Source of the DNA: Streptococcus sp. 'caviae'
GTDB taxonomy: Bacteria; Bacillota; Bacilli; Lactobacillales; Streptococcaceae
Direction: 5' to 3'
NCBI RefSeq assembly: GCF_001937065.1
Contig: NZ_MOWR01000002.1
Location: forward strand, 62,001-126,000
Length of the DNA stretch: 64,000 nucleotides
The notes under the pieces are model-generated. The model was given only the letters and a program-made list of their open reading frames with translations, was not told the DNA's origin and searched no databases. This document shows positions 29,649-38,143 of the stretch, piece by piece. The translations under genes were made by a program, and so were the position numbers. Within the stretch, counting starts at the first letter, position 1. Each line of letters opens with the position of its first letter.

Positions 29649-29897
29649 ATGGCCTTTGACAACTTTGAGGCAGCAGATATGGCTGTTCTTTCGGATGCTG
29701 AAGGGGAAGGTTTGTTACTAGGCCTTGCGGGAGCCGCTTTTGAATTCATTGGCGGAGCGGCTGTAGGTGCAGGGCTTGGTACGGTAACTGTGCCTGTCTT
29801 TGGAACAGTATCTGGAGCAGGAGCTGTAGGTGCGAGTACTGGCTTTGCCTGTATGATGGCCGGATTAAGTTATGATAAATGTGGGCCATTGATTTAA
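29649..29897 (+). pseudogene. Class II bacteriocin-like peptide with eroded leader
   Basis: The open frame encodes 82 residues. A short acidic leader-like segment (FDNFEAADMAVLSDAEGEG) is followed by a Gly/Ala-rich hydrophobic stretch with many GxxxG motifs and two Cys near the end (F-A-C-M-M and D-K-C-G-P-L-I), typical of two-peptide class II bacteriocins. The ATG has no Shine-Dalgarno and an in-frame stop directly before it. DNA just upstream (AAGAACACAATAA) aligns with the intact leader start of the paralogue at 48048 (ATGAACACAGTAA), with the ATG changed to AAG and about 12 bases missing. I infer a damaged gene, though weak expression from the internal ATG is possible. Confidence 0.6.
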
Positions 29898-29908
29898 TAG
29901 GATTGCTT

Positions 29909-30070
29909 ATGTTTTTAGAGAAATATCGACGCTATATATTTTTAAGTTATATATTCCTAGCTTTATTGTGTGTATTGATTCCCAACAATGACGCCAAGTT
30001 AATTATATTTACTTTGCTCATATTGCAATCTCTTTTTGTTATTGTCATATACTTAAAAAGTAATAGGTGA
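29909..30070 (+). CDS. Small two-helix membrane protein, probable bacteriocin immunity protein
   Basis: The 53-residue protein has two hydrophobic helices (about residues 9-25 and 30-48) flanked by basic residues. It starts 11 nt after the bacteriocin-like ORF with AGGA upstream. Small membrane proteins directly downstream of class II bacteriocin genes usually provide immunity. The frame is open to 29879, but that start would overlap the bacteriocin ORF and lacks a ribosome site. Confidence 0.6.
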   Translation: MFLEKYRRYIFLSYIFLALLCVLIPNNDAKLIIFTLLILQSLFVIVIYLKSNR

Positions 30071-30101
30071 ATGAAATTTTTAATAAGATAGGCTTATAAA
30101 T

Positions 30102-30179
30102 ATGGAATATTATATTATTGGAGCCATTGGAGGCCTTGTTTTCATAATGCTTCTAAGTCTAATGAATTGTAAAAAATAA
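30102..30179 (+). CDS. Very small hydrophobic peptide of the bacteriocin locus
   Basis: A 25-residue ORF, MEYYIIGAIGGLVFIMLLSL then M-N-C-K-K, forms a single hydrophobic helix with a GxxxG-like face and a basic end. It resembles the 27-residue peptide at 48645 in the second locus in size and layout. It has a weak ribosome site, and translation is not proven. Confidence 0.4.
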   Translation: MEYYIIGAIGGLVFIMLLSLMNCKK

Positions 30180-30199
30180 TAAAAAGATGATGTTAGTTT

Positions 30200-30340
30200 A
30201 TGGACATAATTCGATTTATCTTAGTATTGCTTGTTTTGTGTATACTAGCACTGGTTTCTTACCGCAGTAAAAACATTATGATTTCATTTATCTGTGCCAT
30301 CGTTTTGATGGCTTTATTTGCTTATTCTCTTTTGCATTAA
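30200..30340 (+). CDS. 46-residue membrane protein, paralogue of 48421-48561, probable immunity protein
   Basis: Two hydrophobic helices flank a conserved basic turn, V-S-Y-R-S-K (residues 19-24). It aligns without gaps over its full 46 residues with the ORF at 48421-48561: about half the positions are identical, including SYRSK, SFIC and the Y-S-x-L-H end. Conservation of length and sequence across two loci, with DNA divergence, shows both frames are under selection. An immunity role is inferred from the neighbouring bacteriocin-like genes. Confidence 0.65.
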   Translation: MDIIRFILVLLVLCILALVSYRSKNIMISFICAIVLMALFAYSLLH

Positions 30341-30515
30341 TATTTTAGAGTTTAAATGGTTACTTTTTGATCTGATGTCATTTTAGAACTTTCGTTTTGC
30401 TTTTGAAACAGAAGATTTCAATCTTTTTAGAAAATGCAGTAGATTTTTTCACGATATTTTTGTAAAATAAAACAGTAAACTATTTGACATTGGTCAAAAA
30501 TAAAGGAGAACATTA

Positions 30516-31208
30516 ATGGTAAAATTAGTATTTGCTCGTCACGGTGAATCAGAATGGAACAAGGCTAACCTTTTCACTGGCTGGGCTGATGTTGACCTTT
30601 CAGATAAAGGAACCCAGCAGGCGATTGATGCCGGCAAATTGATCAAGGAAGCAGGAATTGAATTTGACCTTGCCTTCACATCAGTTTTGACACGTGCCAT
30701 CAAAACAACTAACTTAGCTCTTGAATATTCTGATCAGCTTTGGGTGCCGGTTGAAAAATCATGGCGCTTGAATGAACGCCACTATGGTGGTTTGACTGGT
30801 AAAAATAAGGCTGAAGCTGCTGAACAATTCGGTGATGAACAAGTTCACATTTGGCGTCGTTCTTATGATGTTTTGCCTCCGGCTATGGCTAAAGACGACC
30901 AATACTCTGCCCATACAGACCGCCGTTATGCAAATCTTGACGATACTGTCGTTCCGGATGCGGAAAACCTGAAGGTAACGCTTGAACGTGCTCTTCCATT
31001 CTGGGAAGATAAGATTGCTCCGGCACTTAAAGACGGTAAAAATGTTTTCGTTGGTGCACACGGTAATTCGATCCGTGCCCTTGTTAAGCACATCAAACAA
31101 TTATCAGATGATGAAATTATGGGTGTTGAAATTCCTAATTTCCCACCATTGGTATTTGAATTTGACGAAAATCTGAACGTGACTGCTGAGTACTACCTCG
31201 GAGAATAA
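30516..31208 (+). CDS. gpmA: 2,3-bisphosphoglycerate-dependent phosphoglycerate mutase
   Basis: This 230-residue glycolytic enzyme interconverts 3- and 2-phosphoglycerate. The phosphohistidine motif R-H-G-E-S-E-W-N is at residues 8-15, and the second catalytic His is in G-A-H-G-N-S near 182. AAAGGAG precedes the ATG by 7-8 nt. It has its own terminator. Confidence 0.97.
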   Translation: MVKLVFARHGESEWNKANLFTGWADVDLSDKGTQQAIDAGKLIKEAGIEFDLAFTSVLTRAIKTTNLALEYSDQLWVPVEKSWRLNERHYGGLTGKNKAEAAEQFGDEQVHIWRRSYDVLPPAMAKDDQYSAHTDRRYANLDDTVVPDAENLKVTLERALPFWEDKIAPALKDGKNVFVGAHGNSIRALVKHIKQLSDDEIMGVEIPNFPPLVFEFDENLNVTAEYYLGE

Positions 31209-31234
31209 TTTTTAGATTGTTTGTTTAAAGAAAA

Positions 31235-31270
31235 AGAAATGAGATTGGCTGAGTTCCAATCTCATTTTCT
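31235..31270 (+). terminator. Terminator after gpmA
   Basis: AAATGAGATTGG (31237-31248) pairs with CCAATCTCATTT (31256-31267), a 12-bp perfect stem followed by a T-rich stretch. Confidence 0.9.
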
Positions 31271-31456
31271 ATAGCAAACCAAAGCCTCTTTGCCGGCAGC
31301 TGTATAAGTAAGACAGGGATGATAAGATTAGTTTTACTGAGTTCCTGTCTTGCTTTTTCTTTGCAGGAATTTTGCTCTGTTTGAAGAAAAGTCACAAGTT
31401 TTCATCTAAATTATGATAAAATAAAAGACGTAGTTTCATAAAAAATAGGAGGAAAA

Positions 31457-33535
31457 ATGGTACGTAAACTCAAGAAACCTAAGAAGAATCAGTCCAGAAC
31501 CTTTGTTCTTATCTCAAACAGAATCAATCTCCTATTTTTCTTTATTGTAGCTCTGTTTACAATCTTGCTGTTACGATTAGCACAGATGCAGATTTACGAC
31601 GCTAAATTTTACAAGGCCAAGTTAACAGAATCAACGAATTATACGATCAAGACGTCAAGTCCCAGAGGTCAGATTTATGACGCTAAGGGCGTTCCTTTGG
31701 TTGAAAATGAGGTCAAAGAAGTTGTTGCTTTCACCAGAAGCAACACGATGACTGCTGAGGATATTAAAAAGAATGCCCAGAAATTAGCAGGCATGGTCAC
31801 TTTGACTGAAAACAAGGTCACCAAGCGTCAGAAAAAAGATTATTATTTGGCGGATCCTAAGATCTATCAAAAAGTGGTTAAGAAGCTGCCGGATAAGAAA
31901 AAATATGATAATTTCGGCAACAATCTGAAGGAATCAGATATCTATGCCAATGCGGTCAAGGCTGTTCCGGACAGTGCAATTAATTATTCTGAAGATGAAG
32001 AAAAAATCATTTATATTTTCAGTCAGATGAATGCGACATCGGTCTTTAACACGGCCTCCTTGACAACGGGAGATTTGACGGCCGAACAAATTGCTGTGCT
32101 GGCAACCAGCAAGTCAGATTTGGAAGGTATTTCTGTGAAGACGGACTGGGAGCGTAAGGCCGATAAGAATTCAATTACCTCCATTATCGGTAAGGTTTCC
32201 AGCCAGAAAACGGGCCTTCCTGCTGAGGAAGCAAGTGACTATGTCAAAAAGGGTTATTCGCTGAATGACCGCGTCGGAACTTCTTACTTAGAGAAACAAT
32301 ACGAGGATTACCTGCAGGGCAGCCGAACTATTCAGTCCATTAAAGTTAATAAAGAAGGAAAGATTGTCAGCAATAAAACCACCGCCAAAGGAACCAAAGG
32401 CAAAAATTTGAAGCTGACGATTGATCTTGAGTTTCAAAAGGGTGTTGAACAGATTCTCAACCAATACTTTAAGTCAGAATTAGCAGCCGGAAACACCAAG
32501 TATTCCGAAGGTGTCTATGCTGTTGTCTTAAATCCCAATACAGGCGCTGTTTTGTCTATGGCCGGCCTTGAGCACGACCTGAAATCAGGAGAGGTTTCCT
32601 CCAATGCGCTGGGCACCATTACAGAAGTTTTCACCCCCGGTTCTGTGGTTAAAGGAGCTACCTTAACGGCCGGCTGGGAAAATGGTGTCTTGTCAGGCAA
32701 TCAGGTCATCAATGACCAAGCCATCCAGTTTGCAGGCTCTAACCCGATCAAATCATGGTTTACCAATGGCTCAATCCCGCTGACTGCCAGCCAGTCCTTG
32801 GAATATTCGTCCAATACTTACATGGTTCAGCTGGCCTTAAAGCTGATGGGACAGGATTACCACAGCGGTATGACGCTGTCGTCAGAGGGCTATGAGAGTG
32901 CCATGGAAAAACTGCGAACGGCTTATGCTCAGTACGGCCTCGGTGTGGCAACTGAGATTGACCTTCCGGGAGAATCCAAAGGCTACACACCGGATAAGTT
33001 TGATGTTGCCAATGTTCTGACAGAATCATTCGGTCAGTTTGACAACTATACGGCCATGCAGCTGGCTCAGTATGCTGCTACTGTAGCTAACGGCGGCAAG
33101 CGCATCGCTCCCCATTTGGTGGAAGGAATTTATGATAACAACAAGACCGGCGGTTTGGGCAAGCTGGTTCAGTCTGTTGATACCAAGGTCTTAAATGAGG
33201 TGCCGATTTCCAGTGATAACATGGCTATCATCAAAGATGGTTTCTATAATGTTGTTAATGGCGGCAGCTATGCGACAGGGAAAACTCTTGCCAACGGTGC
33301 CAGCGTTCCTATTTCTGCTAAAACCGGAACGGCCGAAGCCTATGTGACCGGTGAAGACGGTAAATCTGTCTACACATCCAACCTGAATGTTGTCGCCTAT
33401 GCTCCCAGCAATAATCCGCAGGTCGCTGTAGCTGTCGTCCTGCCGCATGAAACGGACTTGCACGGGACAACCAGCCATGCCATTACCCGCGATATTATCA
33501 ACCTTTATCATAAAATGAATCCGATGAAACAGTGA
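31457..33535 (+). CDS. pbp2b: Penicillin-binding protein 2B (class B transpeptidase)
   Basis: This 692-residue divisome/elongation transpeptidase has a cytoplasmic basic start, one transmembrane helix (about residues 24-44) and an N-terminal dimerisation domain. The transpeptidase domain carries S-V-V-K (active Ser near 396), S-S-N near 453 and K-T-G near 623. It cross-links peptidoglycan and is a main beta-lactam target in streptococci. recR follows after 10 nt, as is common in the genus. Confidence 0.95.
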   Translation: MVRKLKKPKKNQSRTFVLISNRINLLFFFIVALFTILLLRLAQMQIYDAKFYKAKLTESTNYTIKTSSPRGQIYDAKGVPLVENEVKEVVAFTRSNTMTAEDIKKNAQKLAGMVTLTENKVTKRQKKDYYLADPKIYQKVVKKLPDKKKYDNFGNNLKESDIYANAVKAVPDSAINYSEDEEKIIYIFSQMNATSVFNTASLTTGDLTAEQIAVLATSKSDLEGISVKTDWERKADKNSITSIIGKVSSQKTGLPAEEASDYVKKGYSLNDRVGTSYLEKQYEDYLQGSRTIQSIKVNKEGKIVSNKTTAKGTKGKNLKLTIDLEFQKGVEQILNQYFKSELAAGNTKYSEGVYAVVLNPNTGAVLSMAGLEHDLKSGEVSSNALGTITEVFTPGSVVKGATLTAGWENGVLSGNQVINDQAIQFAGSNPIKSWFTNGSIPLTASQSLEYSSNTYMVQLALKLMGQDYHSGMTLSSEGYESAMEKLRTAYAQYGLGVATEIDLPGESKGYTPDKFDVANVLTESFGQFDNYTAMQLAQYAATVANGGKRIAPHLVEGIYDNNKTGGLGKLVQSVDTKVLNEVPISSDNMAIIKDGFYNVVNGGSYATGKTLANGASVPISAKTGTAEAYVTGEDGKSVYTSNLNVVAYAPSNNPQVAVAVVLPHETDLHGTTSHAITRDIINLYHKMNPMKQ

Positions 33536-33545
33536 GGAAAATAGA

Positions 33546-34145
33546 ATGCTTTACCCAACTCCCATAGCGAAATTGATTGAAAGCTTTACCAAGCTGCCCG
33601 GAATTGGGATTAAAACGGCGACACGTCTGGCCTTCTATACAATTGGCATGAGCGATGAAGATGTTAATGATTTTGCCAAAAATCTTCTGGCTGCTAAGCG
33701 GGAGCTGACCTATTGTTCAGTCTGCGGCAATCTGACCGATGATGATCCTTGCAGCATTTGTACAGATGACAGCAGAGATGATTCGACCATTCTCGTGGTG
33801 GAAGACAGCAAGGATGTGTCGGCCATGGAAAAAATCCAGGAATATCATGGCCTCTATCATGTTTTGCATGGGCTTATCTCTCCCATGAACGGTATTGGTC
33901 CGGATGATATTAATCTGAAAAGCCTTTTGACGCGCTTGCGGGATAATAGTGACATTACTGAAGTTATTATCGCCACCAATGCAACAGCGGATGGAGAAGC
34001 AACGGCTATGTATATCTCCAGAGTGCTAAAACCAGCTGGAATCAAGGTCACGCGGCTGGCCCGCGGGCTGGCAGTCGGTTCTGATATTGAATACGCTGAC
34101 GAAGTAACCCTCCTGCGTGCCATCGAAAACAGAACAGAATTATAG
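33546..34145 (+). CDS. recR: Recombination protein RecR
   Basis: This 199-residue protein has an HhH region (residues 8-30, L-P-G-I-G-x-K-T-A), a C4 zinc finger (C-S-V-C near 57 and C-S-I-C near 69), a Toprim domain and a Walker B-like C-terminus. It acts with RecO/RecF in loading RecA. It is translated 10 nt after pbp2b. Confidence 0.97.
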   Translation: MLYPTPIAKLIESFTKLPGIGIKTATRLAFYTIGMSDEDVNDFAKNLLAAKRELTYCSVCGNLTDDDPCSICTDDSRDDSTILVVEDSKDVSAMEKIQEYHGLYHVLHGLISPMNGIGPDDINLKSLLTRLRDNSDITEVIIATNATADGEATAMYISRVLKPAGIKVTRLARGLAVGSDIEYADEVTLLRAIENRTEL

Positions 34146-34289
34146 TGGCGCCTTTTTCCGGCAGATTTTTGCTTGGTCAATTGCTAAAAAGAACCTTCAG
34201 CTTGCAGACAAACTCTATAGTTAGCATTTCACAAGCACACACATCTTAGGATAGTATCAACTCACAATCTATAAGAAAAATAGGCGAAT

Positions 34290-34550
34290 TGAACACAGGC
34301 TGCGGATTGTGGCAAAAAGATGAGTCCGCCTAGAATCTTAACGATTCCGCGGCGTACTCCCTATTTTGCCTTTATCCGCAGGCGCCCTTTGTATCTTGAA
34401 CTTAGGTATGAAATTCCAAAGGAAGTTGCTGCGACGATTGCCGCTAGAAATCGATACTATTTCTAACGGCAGTCTAATGCAAAACCTAGTCAAAAGCTAT
34501 AGCGTTGGCGTTTGGTTTTGCCGTCCGTGCTACCTAAGGAAAGTATCATA
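34290..34550 (+). repeat. Structured intergenic repeat, copy 1
   Basis: A 261-bp element shares about 90% identity (roughly 27 differences) with 43618-43878. Nested helices are visible: CTTAGGTA (34401)/TACCTAAG (34531) encloses GCCGCTAGAAAT/ATTTCTAACGGC (34440-34470) and GCAAAACC/GGTTTTGC; GAATC/GATTC lies at 34333-34347. A 61-codon frame is open through both copies but has no ribosome site and looks incidental. It sits in the 527-bp gap between recR and ddl, upstream of the terminator. Confidence 0.8.
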
Positions 34551-34595
34551 ACACAATAGTTCTTTTGATAAAAATTGACTTTTTCTTCAATCTGA

Positions 34596-34628
34596 CCTTT
34601 TCAATATTTTTTGAAAAGGTTCTTTTTT
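34596..34628 (+). terminator. Terminator after recR/repeat
   Basis: ACCTTTTCAA and TTGAAAAGGT pair around TATTTT, followed by a T-run. Confidence 0.85.
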
Positions 34629-34672
34629 TATGATATGATAAATGAAAAATGAGAAAATAGAAAAGGTAATTT

Positions 34673-35719
34673 ATGTCAAAAGAAACACTGATTTTGTTAT
34701 ATGGCGGCCGTTCTGCTGAGCGTGATGTCTCGGTACTCTCAGCCGAGAGCGTTATGCGGGCAGTGAATTATGATAAATTTCTGGTCAAAACTTACTTCAT
34801 CACTCAAAAAGGTGATTTTATAAAGACTCAGGAATTCAGCAGTCAGCCCTCAGATTCAGAAAAATTAATGACCAATGACACTCTTGTTCTTTCTCAAAAA
34901 ATCAAGCCTAGTGATATTTATGAAGAAGGAGCTGTCGTTTTTCCTGTTCTTCATGGACCGATGGGGGAAGATGGTTCAGTTCAAGGTTTCTTGGAAGTTT
35001 TAAAGATGCCTTATGTGGGGACCAATGTGCTGACTTCCAGCCTAGCCATGGACAAGATTACAACCAAGCAAGTCTTAGAAAGTGTCTCTATTCCTCAGGT
35101 GGCCTATGTGACCTTTATTGAAGGAGAAGATGTAGAGGCTAAGCTGGCTGAGGCCGAAGCTAAACTGACTTATCCAGTCTTTGTCAAGCCGGCTAATATG
35201 GGCTCAAGCGTGGGCATTTCTAAGGCCAGTCATCAAGCAAAACTGAGGGCAGCAATTGAACTTGCGTTGAAATATGACAGCCGCATTTTGATTGAACAAG
35301 GTGTCAATGCGCGTGAAATCGAAGTCGGTATTCTGGGAAATAAGGATGTTCAGACAACCTTGCCTGGAGAAGTGGTCAAAGATGTTGCTTTTTATGATTA
35401 CGAAGCTAAGTATATTGACAATAAAATTACCATGGCTATTCCGGCAGATGTTGATGACAGCACGGCCGCAAAAATGCGCTCATACGCTGCGGCAGCTTTC
35501 AAGGCTTTAGGAGGCTGCGGCTTATCGCGCTGTGATTTCTTTTTGACAGCTGAGGGAGATATTTTTCTCAATGAACTAAATACCATGCCCGGCTTTACCC
35601 AGTGGTCCATGTACCCATTGCTTTGGGAAAATATGGGACTTACTTATCCGAAGTTAATTGAAACATTAGTCCAGCTGGCAAAAGAAATGTTTGCCAAGCG
35701 AGAAAGCCATTTAATTTAG
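34673..35719 (+). CDS. ddl: D-alanine--D-alanine ligase
   Basis: This 348-residue ATP-grasp enzyme makes D-Ala-D-Ala for peptidoglycan. It shows [13 protein letters not shown] at the N-terminus, H-G-P-M-G-E-D-G near 100, [12 protein letters not shown] near 173, and the metal-binding [10 protein letters not shown] near 300. The length and the Y-type ligase loop are consistent with a normal D-Ala ligase. Confidence 0.96.
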   Translation: MSKETLILLYGGRSAERDVSVLSAESVMRAVNYDKFLVKTYFITQKGDFIKTQEFSSQPSDSEKLMTNDTLVLSQKIKPSDIYEEGAVVFPVLHGPMGEDGSVQGFLEVLKMPYVGTNVLTSSLAMDKITTKQVLESVSIPQVAYVTFIEGEDVEAKLAEAEAKLTYPVFVKPANMGSSVGISKASHQAKLRAAIELALKYDSRILIEQGVNAREIEVGILGNKDVQTTLPGEVVKDVAFYDYEAKYIDNKITMAIPADVDDSTAAKMRSYAAAAFKALGGCGLSRCDFFLTAEGDIFLNELNTMPGFTQWSMYPLLWENMGLTYPKLIETLVQLAKEMFAKRESHLI

Positions 35720-35775
35720 GCGGAGTAAAATAAAAAATCAGAGATGGGATGGTTCTCTGATTTTTATTTTTATAA

Positions 35776-36336
35776 TTATGTTTTATGCATTAGTTTTTGT
35801 AGTTCAGGAATTCGCTGCAGCTGCGGAATAACAGCCATAATCACGAGGACACGAATGGGAATCTCAAAGATTTTTAACCAGCGGCCAGCGATAAACTGAG
35901 CAATAATGGGTACACCGTAGTAAATTTGGATGAGCAATGGTGTAAAAATGAAGCTTCCGACGAGCATGATAGCAGTCGTTGCCAGACTGACATGAAACCA
36001 GTCTTTCCGAGAAATCCAGCTTAGGGATTTTCCATAGAAAAAAAGGCCGTACAGCAGACCTTGAAAGGCTTCTACAAGAGTCCACCAGATGATAAAATTG
36101 CCGGCATTGCCTGAGAGAGTGTCCACAATGTCAAGCAGTCCCAGAGCTATGAAACTCCAAACAGGCCCGGCAATCATTCCGATAATCGTATTGGGAATGA
36201 AGGTCAGGCTGATTGCCAGCTGCTGGGGGATAATGGGAATGGATAGTTTTCCCATGATAAAGGACAAGGCAATAGCCATAGCAAGGGTGACCAGACGCTG
36301 AACAGTTAGTTGGGGAAGTTTGAAAAATGATAACAT
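35776..36336 (-). CDS. folT: FolT, ECF-transporter substrate-binding (S) component for folate
   Basis: This 186-residue integral membrane protein has six hydrophobic segments and the FolT-like pattern L-A-M-A-I-A-L-S-F near residue 16, with S-L-T-F-I-P-N near 44. S components bind the vitamin and dock on the shared EcfAA'T energising module, which is not in this window. A tetrahydrofolate riboswitch directly upstream makes folate the near-certain substrate. The ATG at 36336 has AAGGAGC five nt upstream. Confidence 0.9.
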   Translation of the reverse strand: MLSFFKLPQLTVQRLVTLAMAIALSFIMGKLSIPIIPQQLAISLTFIPNTIIGMIAGPVWSFIALGLLDIVDTLSGNAGNFIIWWTLVEAFQGLLYGLFFYGKSLSWISRKDWFHVSLATTAIMLVGSFIFTPLLIQIYYGVPIIAQFIAGRWLKIFEIPIRVLVIMAVIPQLQRIPELQKLMHKT

Positions 36337-36340
36337 AGTT

Positions 36341-36361
36341 GCTCCTTAATATAAATGGAGC
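36341..36361 (-). promoter_or_regulatory. Shine-Dalgarno-sequestering hairpin of folT
   Basis: On the minus strand GCTCC (36361-36357) can pair with GGAGC (36345-36341) of the folT ribosome site around an 11-nt AT-rich loop. A competing hairpin, GCTGTT/AACAGC, uses bases adjacent to the aptamer's P1. This points to translational control by the riboswitch. Confidence 0.65.
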
Positions 36362-36384
36362 TGTTCATCAAGTAAACTTGAAAA

Positions 36385-36470
36385 CAGCGGATGCAATGAT
36401 TTACCGCGCGTTAGCTTCGTTGTGTGACAACATCCCATTCACACACACTTGACGCAAACCATCTACTCTG
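36385..36470 (-). promoter_or_regulatory. Tetrahydrofolate (THF) riboswitch
   Basis: Read on the minus strand, the segment starts AGAGTAGATGG, continues through AAGTGTGTGTGAATGGGATG and CACACAACGAAG, and closes with AATCATTGCATCCGCT. These blocks, in this order, are those of the THF-I riboswitch aptamer as known from streptococci; differences lie mainly in paired positions. It controls folT. Confidence 0.95.
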
Positions 36471-36705
36471 TGCAAATTACTTTGCTTGTTTATCCAGTCA
36501 GAAAGTGATTGCCTCAGCCCAAAAAAATCCAGAAACAAGGGCTGATTCTGATTTTTAGATTGGCTGCAGCATACTGCCGCATAGGCAATGAACATTCACT
36601 TAATCAGCGGATAATATAATATTATATCATAAAGATATTTGTTGGCCAGTATTTATGGTATAATGGGCGTAGTGATTTTAGAATTTTCCTAAAAAGGATT
36701 TATAA

Positions 36706-38076
36706 ATGAAATTAAGTTTATATGAGGCCGCCAAAGCTGTTGGCGCCAAAAATGATGTGACCCATTTTGAAGACCTTGCTCTTCATCAGATTGAATTTGA
36801 CAGCCGGAAAATTGCGCCAGGCGATCTTTTTTTGCCGCTTAAGGGCGCACGTGACGGCCATGATTTTATTGACACCGCCTTTGCAAACGGCGCTGCTGCC
36901 GTTTTTTCAGAAAAAGACTTGGCTGACACAAAGCCCTACATTTTGGTTGATGACTGCTTAAAAGCTTTTCAGGATTTGGCTCAGTATTATCTGGAAAAAA
37001 TGCGTGTTGATGTGATTGCTGTGACAGGTTCAAACGGCAAGACAACGACCAAGGACATGATTGCAGATATTTTGGCCAGCACCTATAAAACTTATAAGAC
37101 CCAAGGCAATTACAATAACGAAATCGGTCTTCCCTATACGGTTTTGCACATGCCGGATGATACCGAAAAAATCGTTCTTGAAATGGGACAGGACCACCTT
37201 GGTGATATTGCACTCTTGTCTAATCTGGCTCATCCGCACATCGCTGTGGTGACACTGATTGGTGAGGCGCACTTAGAATTCTTCGGCAGCCGGGAAAAGA
37301 TTGCCCAAGGAAAAATGCAGATTACACAAGGAATGGACGGCCATGGTATTTTGATTGCACCGGCCGACAAGATTATCAATCAATTCCTGCCGGATAATCA
37401 AAAGGTTATTCGTTTTGGCTCTGACGCAGATATTTATGTGACAGAATTAGAAGAGCACAAAGATTTTCTGACCTTTAGCACTAACTTCTTGGAGCAGAGG
37501 ATCACCTTGCCTGTTACCGGCAAGTACAATGCCGCCAATGCTATGATTGCCGCCTATGTGGGCAAGCTGCTGAATGTGCCGGAAAAAAAGATTGTTGCTG
37601 CCTTGTCTGAACTGCAGCTGACCCGCAACCGTACCGAGTGGAAAAAAGCTGCCAACGGTGCCGACATTCTTTCAGATGTCTACAATGCTAATCCGACGGC
37701 TATGCGCTTGATTTTGGAAACTTTTTCGGCGATTCCAAGTAATGAAGGCGGTAAAAAAATCACCGTTCTGGCAGATATGAAAGAGCTGGGTCCGGACTCT
37801 GTTCAGATGCATACCAATTTGATTACCAGTCTGAATCCGGATGTTTTGGATACTGTGATTTTTTACGGGGACGATATTGCTGATTTGGCCCAGTTAGCCA
37901 GTCAGATATTTCCGTTGGGCAAGGTTTATTATTTCAAAAAGACAAAAGATCAGAATCAATTTGAAGAGCTGCTCAAACGGATTAAAGAAGTCTTGCAGCC
38001 TGAGGATCAAATCTTGCTTAAAGGGTCAAATTCAATGAACTTAGGCAAGGTCGTAGAATTTTTGGAAACAGATTAG
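36706..38076 (+). CDS. murF: UDP-MurNAc-tripeptide--D-Ala-D-Ala ligase MurF
   Basis: This 456-residue Mur ligase adds D-Ala-D-Ala to UDP-MurNAc-tripeptide. The N-terminal substrate domain is followed by the P-loop T-G-S-N-G-K-T-T-T near residue 108, E-M-G-Q-D-H-L-G-D-I near 159 and R-N-R-T-E-W near 309. It directly follows (after folT) the ddl gene that makes its dipeptide substrate. A near-consensus TATAAT lies at 36659-36664. Confidence 0.97.
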   Translation: MKLSLYEAAKAVGAKNDVTHFEDLALHQIEFDSRKIAPGDLFLPLKGARDGHDFIDTAFANGAAAVFSEKDLADTKPYILVDDCLKAFQDLAQYYLEKMRVDVIAVTGSNGKTTTKDMIADILASTYKTYKTQGNYNNEIGLPYTVLHMPDDTEKIVLEMGQDHLGDIALLSNLAHPHIAVVTLIGEAHLEFFGSREKIAQGKMQITQGMDGHGILIAPADKIINQFLPDNQKVIRFGSDADIYVTELEEHKDFLTFSTNFLEQRITLPVTGKYNAANAMIAAYVGKLLNVPEKKIVAALSELQLTRNRTEWKKAANGADILSDVYNANPTAMRLILETFSAIPSNEGGKKITVLADMKELGPDSVQMHTNLITSLNPDVLDTVIFYGDDIADLAQLASQIFPLGKVYYFKKTKDQNQFEELLKRIKEVLQPEDQILLKGSNSMNLGKVVEFLETD

Positions 38077-38143
38077 CTGCTGCTTAACTTCATTTTCAGG
38101 CGGCAGTCCAGTTTGATGATAGAAGGCTTTTTTGGAGAAAAAA

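Noticed and set aside
34366..34551. 61-codon frame in repeat copy 1, with a similar frame at 43694-43879
   Set aside because: Both lack a ribosome site. Many of the differences change the amino acid, while the differences in the paired regions preserve RNA pairing, so RNA/DNA structure rather than protein explains the conservation.
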